A stretch of DNA of 18,393 bases from Candidatus Fermentithermobacillaceae bacterium UBA3951. GTDB taxonomy: Bacteria; Bacillota; Sulfobacillia; Fermentithermobacillales; Fermentithermobacillaceae. Every line of letters begins with the position of its first letter. Position 1 is the first letter of the stretch. Under the pieces are notes generated by a model. That model was not told the origin of the DNA and searched no databases. It saw nothing but the letters and a program-made list of their open reading frames with translations. The translations under genes were made by a program, and so were the position numbers. Location of the stretch: positions 1 through 18,393 of the forward strand of contig DGDN01000088.1 of the NCBI GenBank assembly GCA_002385465.1, written 5' to 3'. This document shows, in pieces, positions 13,816-18,393 of this stretch.

Positions 13816-15591
13816 CTACTGGTTGTACCTGTCCGCTTGCTGGCTGTAGAGCCGGGCGTAAGTTCCGCCCAGGGCCATCAGGTCCTCGTGTGTACCTTGT
13901 TCCTTGATCCGGCCGTCTTCCAGCACAACGATGCGGTCCGCCATTCGGACGGTAGCCAACCGGTGGGAAACCGGCACACACATTCGGCCCCGCATTATTT
14001 CCCGGAATTTCAGGTGGAGACCGTACTCCGCCTCCACATCCAGAGCCGCGCTCGGCTCGTCCAACACCAGGAGGTCGGCGTCGCGAACCAGACACCGGGC
14101 AAGGGCGATCTTCTGCCACTCTCCGCCTGAGAGCTCCGTCCCCCCGAACTGCTTGCCCAGGTGGGCATCCAGTCCCTCGTCAAGCCGCCGGACCAAGTCG
14201 GCCGCGTCCGCCTTCTCCAGGGCTGTCCATAGACTCTCGTCGTCATTTGGCTTGGAGAGGTCGCCAAAACCAACGTTCTCTCTAATGCTCAGAAGGTACT
14301 TGCCGAAGTCCTGGAATACGCAGGACATGCGCCCCCTCAGATCTCCCTGCTTGTACTTGGAGATGTCCTTCCCGTTCACAAGCACACGTCCTTCACGAGG
14401 TCGATATAGGCCGAGCATGACTTTGACCAGGGTGGTCTTCCCCGCCCCATTCGGGCCAACGATTGCCATGGTCTCGCCCCGGCGCAGTGAAAGACTCACG
14501 TTGTCCAGCACAGTGCGGTCTGAGCCGGGATATTCGAAGGACACCGAATCGAGTTCCACTTCATCTATGGGACCGTCCAATTCCACATCCCCGTCAACGC
14601 CCCCGGTCTCCGCAGCGAGTTTCAGGAGCCCGCGGAGCCTGCCCATGTCGGAAGACAACATGTCCATGACGCCTATCCAGTCGACCATCTGAAAGAGGTA
14701 GAAGGAAAGCACCCACGACGCCTGCAGCATCACGACGATCTTGCCCGCGCCGAGCGCACCCCGGGAGGCCTTGACGAGGCCAATTACTATAGCGGCGGCC
14801 ACCCCCAACCACGACGACACGGTGAGGAGGCTGGTCGCGGCGGTCTTCTTCCTGGCGGCGGCCATCTCCCGGTCCATCACGGTATCAAAAAGCGCCTCAT
14901 ACCTTCTGATAAGCCTCGGGACGAGATCGAGAAACCGGATCTCGCCGGCAGCCTGCGGGTCGAACATGAGCTTCCGCAGGTACTCCATCTTCCGCTGCTC
15001 GGGAGCCTGCCCGAGAAGGCTGCTGGTATGGACCGTTACGAAATCATGCTTGAAGAGGACCTGGGGGACAAGGCTCAGCAGTATCGCGAGGGGCATCCAG
15101 GGCGAAATCGGCCAGAGCAGGGCGGTATAAGAAGCGACTGCCGCTACCTGGGGGATCACGCCGAGGATCCCAGTAGCGGCCTGATAAAGCCTGAACTGCA
15201 GCCCGCCGAGGACCTGGACCGAATCGTGGAAGTCTGGAGAGTCGAACATCTCCAAGGTCACCGCTCTTGTTATCGGTTCCATCAGGGCGGCCGAGACGAA
15301 GTAGGAGGACTTATCCTGGAGGAGGGCCCCGGCGTACTGTACCCCGGCCGAAAACGCGGTCCTCGCAAAAACGAGGCCAATGTATCCCCCGGCGAGTAGC
15401 GCGGCTTTCCGCCAGTCACCCTCCAGCAAGGTGTCAACGAGGACCCCGAACAAGGCCAGCAACGCGGCGTTCGACGCCCATGCGGCTGACTCAAGCACGG
15501 TATACAAGAAGCACATGAGAGGCGCGCTCTTGGCATACAGCCGGGCGGCGAAGTAGCAGTCCGCCATCACCTGCCAGGGCGTCCGCTTCAC
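13816..15591 (-). CDS. ABC exporter half-transporter (fused permease and ATPase)
   Basis: 591 residues, normal for a type-I exporter half. The membrane domain (about 20-310) has hydrophobic helices near 25-55, 64-90, 140-178 and 258-300. The ATPase domain carries Walker A GPNGAGKTT (379-387), Q-loop FQDFG (Q427), signature ELSGGEWQKIALAR (486-499), Walker B LLVLDEP (507-513) and the switch histidine VSHR (H543); all are intact. GTG 15591 overlaps the upstream stop codon (GTGA), and AAGGAGG (15602-15608 on the complement) lies 10 bases before it. The tandem arrangement with a sister half-transporter suggests a heterodimeric exporter. The substrate is unknown; no peptidase C39 domain is present. 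Its partner is broken, so this protein may now act alone as a homodimer or be idle. Confidence 0.92.
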   Translation of the reverse strand: MKRTPWQVMADCYFAARLYAKSAPLMCFLYTVLESAAWASNAALLALFGVLVDTLLEGDWRKAALLAGGYIGLVFARTAFSAGVQYAGALLQDKSSYFVSAALMEPITRAVTLEMFDSPDFHDSVQVLGGLQFRLYQAATGILGVIPQVAAVASYTALLWPISPWMPLAILLSLVPQVLFKHDFVTVHTSSLLGQAPEQRKMEYLRKLMFDPQAAGEIRFLDLVPRLIRRYEALFDTVMDREMAAARKKTAATSLLTVSSWLGVAAAIVIGLVKASRGALGAGKIVVMLQASWVLSFYLFQMVDWIGVMDMLSSDMGRLRGLLKLAAETGGVDGDVELDGPIDEVELDSVSFEYPGSDRTVLDNVSLSLRRGETMAIVGPNGAGKTTLVKVMLGLYRPREGRVLVNGKDISKYKQGDLRGRMSCVFQDFGKYLLSIRENVGFGDLSKPNDDESLWTALEKADAADLVRRLDEGLDAHLGKQFGGTELSGGEWQKIALARCLVRDADLLVLDEPSAALDVEAEYGLHLKFREIMRGRMCVPVSHRLATVRMADRIVVLEDGRIKEQGTHEDLMALGGTYARLYSQQADRYNQ

Positions 15592-17599
15592 CCTGATCCG
15601 CCCTCCTTGGAACGCTGACCCACGTGTGTACGGGAATTCTCACCGGCCGGACCATTGGCGTGCTTGTCGGCCGGCCGATCGGCGTACTTGCCTGCCGGCC
15701 CATTGGCGTGCTTGTCAGCCGACCTATCGACGTGCTTGCCTGCCTGCCCACTTGCGTGTCTGTCTGCCTGCTCCTTCCAATACTGTTCGGCCTGCATGCG
15801 GTACATTCGCGCATAGACGCCCGCCCTATCCATCAGCTCAGAGTGGGAACCCTCCTCGACGATCCGGCCGTCTGACAAGACGACGATCCGGTCCGCTATG
15901 CTTACCGTCGTAAAGCGATGGGAGATCAGGAGACAAATCCTGTCCCCGGCCATCTCTTTGAACCGCACGTACAACTCGTACTCGGCATCGGCGTCCAGCG
16001 AAGCGCTGGGCTCATCGAGGACAAGGAAGTCGACGTCCCTGATCAAAGCGCGGGCCAAGGCGAGCTTCTGCCACTCCCCGCCCGACAGGTCAGTTCCTCC
16101 GAACTGCTTCCCCAGTTGGGCGTCGAGGCCGCCTGCGGATTGGACCAGATCCGTGGCCCCGGCCTGTTCGATAGCCCTTTGGATTACGCAATCTTCGGGC
16201 TCCGATTCGGCGCCGAAGGCAACGTTGTCTCTTACCGTGAGCAAGTACTTCACGAAGTCCTGGAACAGGCATCCCATGCGCCTTCTCAGGGAGCCAAGGT
16301 CATACTCAGAAACGCTTCTTCCGTCATATAAGATCTGTCCCTCACTGGGGCGGTAGAGACCCAGGAGCAATTTGGCCAACGTAGTCTTGCCTGCGCCGTT
16401 CAGCCCGACCAGAGCAACGCTCTCTCCTCTTCTAAGGGTCAGGTTCACCCCGCCCAAGGCCAAGCGATCGGCACCGGGATAGCGGAAACTGACCGCCGAC
16501 AATTCGATAGTCTTCAGTGGGGCCTCGAGTTCCAGCGCCCCGTGAGAAGCGGAGGTCTCCCCCACGGTCGAGACCAGCCGGCGGAGGCGGCCCATGTACA
16601 TGGAGTTCTCCAGGGCCATCCCCCAGGATCTCACCACTCCGCCCGCATACGCGGGCATGGACTGGACCGCCCTGAAGGCCATGACCAGGCTGCCTGCGGA
16701 CACAGCCCCATTCCTGAACTGCTGCATTGTCAGGACGGCGGTGGCCGACAGGCCTGCCAGCGAGAGGAGCGATCCGGCTACGGCAAGCAGGGTCTGCAAA
16801 CGCACGCGGTAAGAGTGGCAAATGTCCGGCGAATTAGACCGGGCACGTGGGTCTGCCTGCGGTGTATCGCAGACTGCCGCCGGAACGCCGCGTCGAATAG
16901 GGATTTGTACAGGTCGAAAAGGTACGGCGCCAGACCGAACAACTTGACCTCCTTGGCCGCGACTGGGTCAAAGAGGAGGCCCTGCGTGTAGTCGATTTTC
17001 CTGCGTTCGGGAGCCAAGGCGACCGTGCCCTTGACCCGGGCCTCGGAGAGCCGCCGCTCCAGCACCTCATGAGGGATGAGGGCCAGGACCAGGATGAGGG
17101 GTATCCATGGATGTACGGCGGAGAGCACGACGGCCAACGAAGCGAAACGCAGAAGCGAAACGCCCCCCGACGTTATCCCCATGACAGCCCCCCACTCCGT
17201 CGCCCGACTGAGTTCAAGGTGTCGAGCGAGTCGTGATATGCGGGGTCGTGGTAGACCTCCAGGGTAGGAACGCCGAGAGGAGTCGTGCCACCAAAGCGGA
17301 TGTCCGCCGGTTGGCTAGGTCGGAAAGAGTGGTGCGGAAGAGCTTTTCGTATTGCTCCGCAAGACTGCCGACAAGCCGGCACAGAAGGTAGGCTGCGATA
17401 GCCAGGGGGACAAGCCCATGGGCACCCTGGACGAACCTGTCCACAATGGCTTTCTCGAGAAGCAGACCTGCCGCCGGAAGGACCGTCTGCACGCGAACAC
17501 CAGCACCAGGAGGATGAAAAGCCAAGGCCGGGCTTCGTAGTAGAACTTCACGGCGTACAGACTGTCTCTGAGTACTTGACTGGGCTTCGAACCTTCCAA
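15588..17599 (-). pseudogene. ABC exporter half-transporter, disrupted by about four frameshifts
   Basis: Sister of the downstream half-transporter. The membrane part is split among frames. From TTG 17599, EGSKPSQVLRDSLYAVKFYY shifts near 17490 to VQTVLPAAGLLLEKAIVDRF, near 17275 to LEVYHDPAYHDSLDTLNS, near 17205 to ATEWGAVMGITSGGVSLLRF, and near 16840-16810 to the frame from GTG 16805. The last open stretch (16805-15588, 405 codons) keeps the final membrane helices and a full ATPase domain: GLNGAGKTT, LSGGEWQKLALAR, FLVLDEP and ISHRFTTV. The C-terminal tail (about 60 residues) consists of repeats such as DKHANGPAGK encoded by 24-bp tandem repeats. The remaining 405-codon frame could still make an ATPase-only fragment. 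Frameshifts could in principle be sequencing errors, but four in about 800 bases favours decay. Confidence 0.8.
15654..15773. repeat. 24-bp tandem repeat, five units, coding the tail of the ABC relic
   Basis: Five consecutive 24-base units (15654, 15678, 15702, 15726 and 15750 as starts) with a degenerate sixth before them. Units 1 and 3 resemble each other (ATTGGCGTGCTTGTC), as do 2 and 4, giving a 48-base higher-order period. On the minus strand they encode an 8-residue motif of the ADKHANGP / AGKYADRP type. The length is a multiple of three, so expansion keeps the frame. Confidence 0.8.
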
Positions 17600-17946
17600 T
17601 CTCTGCCTACCCCTGCACAGTTTGCAGCCTATACCTCATACGGTTCGCGTACGTCATGCTGTTCGACGGTTGGCCCAAGACTCCTCCCTACGGCCGCAGG
17701 TACCTGGCTCTCGGTGCTGAGAGACGAAGATCCCGAAAAGCCACCAAACGCGAAGACCTATCGCATCGAAGGATCGTATAGTCGATTTGGGAGAGGTCGA
17801 TGTGGAAGGCTTACCGGCGCCTCCGTCGAAATCCCTATCTGCCTTCTCTGATGGGTAGACGATGGATAGACGCGACGATTGATGACCGGGTTAGCGTATG
17901 AATGCCGTGATCAACACCTGCAAGCAAGTAGCGAGGTGGGAACGTC
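17600..17946. other. Divergent intergenic region without a recognised gene
   Basis: This 347-base region separates the minus-strand ABC pair from the plus-strand S41-like gene and should carry both promoters. No convincing -35/-10 pair was found; TATAGT near 17777 is a possible -10 on the plus strand without a -35. The short frames inside lack ribosome binding sites and recognisable motifs. A 15-base segment (17737-17751) is shared with 13774-13788. Confidence 0.4.
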
Positions 17947-18393
17947 GTGACTGTCGCCAGAGGAAGAGCTCACGCCCCGGAGGAGCCCGTCCTACACAGA
18001 TATCCGGGCGCGCGCCGAAAGGCCCGACTGGCCGTCATTCTCGTCCTGGTCTCCACACTGCTTTGCTCGCTCGCGACCTCCTGTAGGCCCGGGCTCACCA
18101 CCGAAGAGAAACTGGCGGATTTCCGCTATCTCTTCGAGATATTCAGGGACAACTATCCATACTTAGAACTCAAGGCCCGTTCGGAGGGATATGACTGGCT
18201 CCCCCATGAAAGCGAGTTCGAGGAATGGATTCGAGAGAGCAGAAACGACGTGGAGTTCGCTCAAGCCATCCAACGCATCCTTATGATGCTGAACCAACGC
18301 CACACCACTGTCATGGCGCCGCAGATCTATGAGATGGTCTCGGCCACCCCGTCAGAGATGAAACCCTGGCACGACGAAGCCGCCAAGACTGAT
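17947..18393 (+). CDS. S41-peptidase-like lipoprotein, N-terminal part (partial)
   Basis: 149 residues from GTG 17947, set by GAGGTGGG at 17933-17940 with 6 bases of spacing; the frame runs off the right edge. The N-terminus has a basic region then a hydrophobic segment (28-42) ending LATSC (C46), a slightly atypical lipobox, so the protein is probably exported and lipid-anchored. Residues 54-125 (LADFRYLFEIFRDNYPYLEL, then QAIQRILMMLNQRHTTVM) resemble the helical N-terminal part of S41 (C-terminal-processing/tricorn-like) peptidases, where a conserved HT or HS follows this helix. The catalytic core would lie beyond the window, so protease activity cannot be checked here. It is divergent from the ABC pair. 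Confidence 0.6.
   Translation, partial: MTVARGRAHAPEEPVLHRYPGARRKARLAVILVLVSTLLCSLATSCRPGLTTEEKLADFRYLFEIFRDNYPYLELKARSEGYDWLPHESEFEEWIRESRNDVEFAQAIQRILMMLNQRHTTVMAPQIYEMVSATPSEMKPWHDEAAKTD

Noticed and set aside
13652..14119. Minus-strand frame of 155 codons at the end of the ABC transporter
   Set aside because: It lies inside the ATPase domain coding sequence in another frame, is Gly/Pro/Arg-rich and has no motif.
15654..15773. CRISPR-like array
   Set aside because: The units are contiguous 24-base repeats without spacers and encode a protein tail in frame.
17898..18086. ATG-started frame overlapping the S41-like gene start
   Set aside because: The alternative frame from GTG 17947 has a good ribosome binding site, a signal sequence and family-like helices; this one has none.

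Overview
The window looks like an accessory or defence-rich stretch of a moderately GC-rich (about 58-60% by eye) bacterial chromosome. Strong GGAGG-type ribosome binding sites, frequent GTG and TTG starts, an S-layer-homology (SLH) relic and double-zinc-ribbon proteins suggest a Bacillota-type organism. This is inference from style, not a taxonomic assignment. No rRNA, tRNA, CRISPR array or insertion sequence was recognised.

Left part (1-8620): the tail of an unidentified gene (2-130) and a zinc-ribbon protein (288-941) lie on the + strand. They converge on a complete four-gene Wadjet/MksBEFG-type operon on the minus strand, read from right to left: jetA (kleisin-like, start near 8567), jetB (winged-helix KITE-like), jetC (SMC ATPase) and jetD (TOPRIM nuclease, ends at 1110). 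Consecutive genes overlap by 14, 14 and about 32 bases, and an extended -10 promoter sits just upstream of jetA. In known Wadjet systems JetABC is a loop-extruding SMC motor that recognises small circular DNA and JetD cleaves it, giving anti-plasmid defence. This copy has notable features. JetB is an internal tandem duplication, as if the usual KITE dimer were one chain. The JetC head carries SMC/Smc5-like motifs. JetD has a long arginine-rich N-terminal extension containing a 23-bp repeat.

Middle part (8747-13652): a truncated and frameshifted FAD oxidoreductase relic lies after a cupin gene (both minus). A membrane-anchored DUF2726 protein and a PIN-toxin/HTH-antitoxin pair follow on the + strand. 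Then come an SLH-domain relic and an AAA_14/DUF4143 ATPase, both minus.

Right part (13653-18393): a tandem pair of ABC exporter half-transporters lies on the minus strand. The downstream partner is intact; the upstream one has about four frameshifts but keeps an intact nucleotide-binding domain and a C-terminal tail built from 24-bp tandem repeats. A divergent S41-peptidase-like lipoprotein gene (+) runs off the right edge.

Overall, a defence system, a toxin-antitoxin pair, an accessory ATPase and three decayed genes lie together, which is typical of a genomic island. The clearest candidate for something new is the variant Wadjet operon, especially its duplicated JetB.
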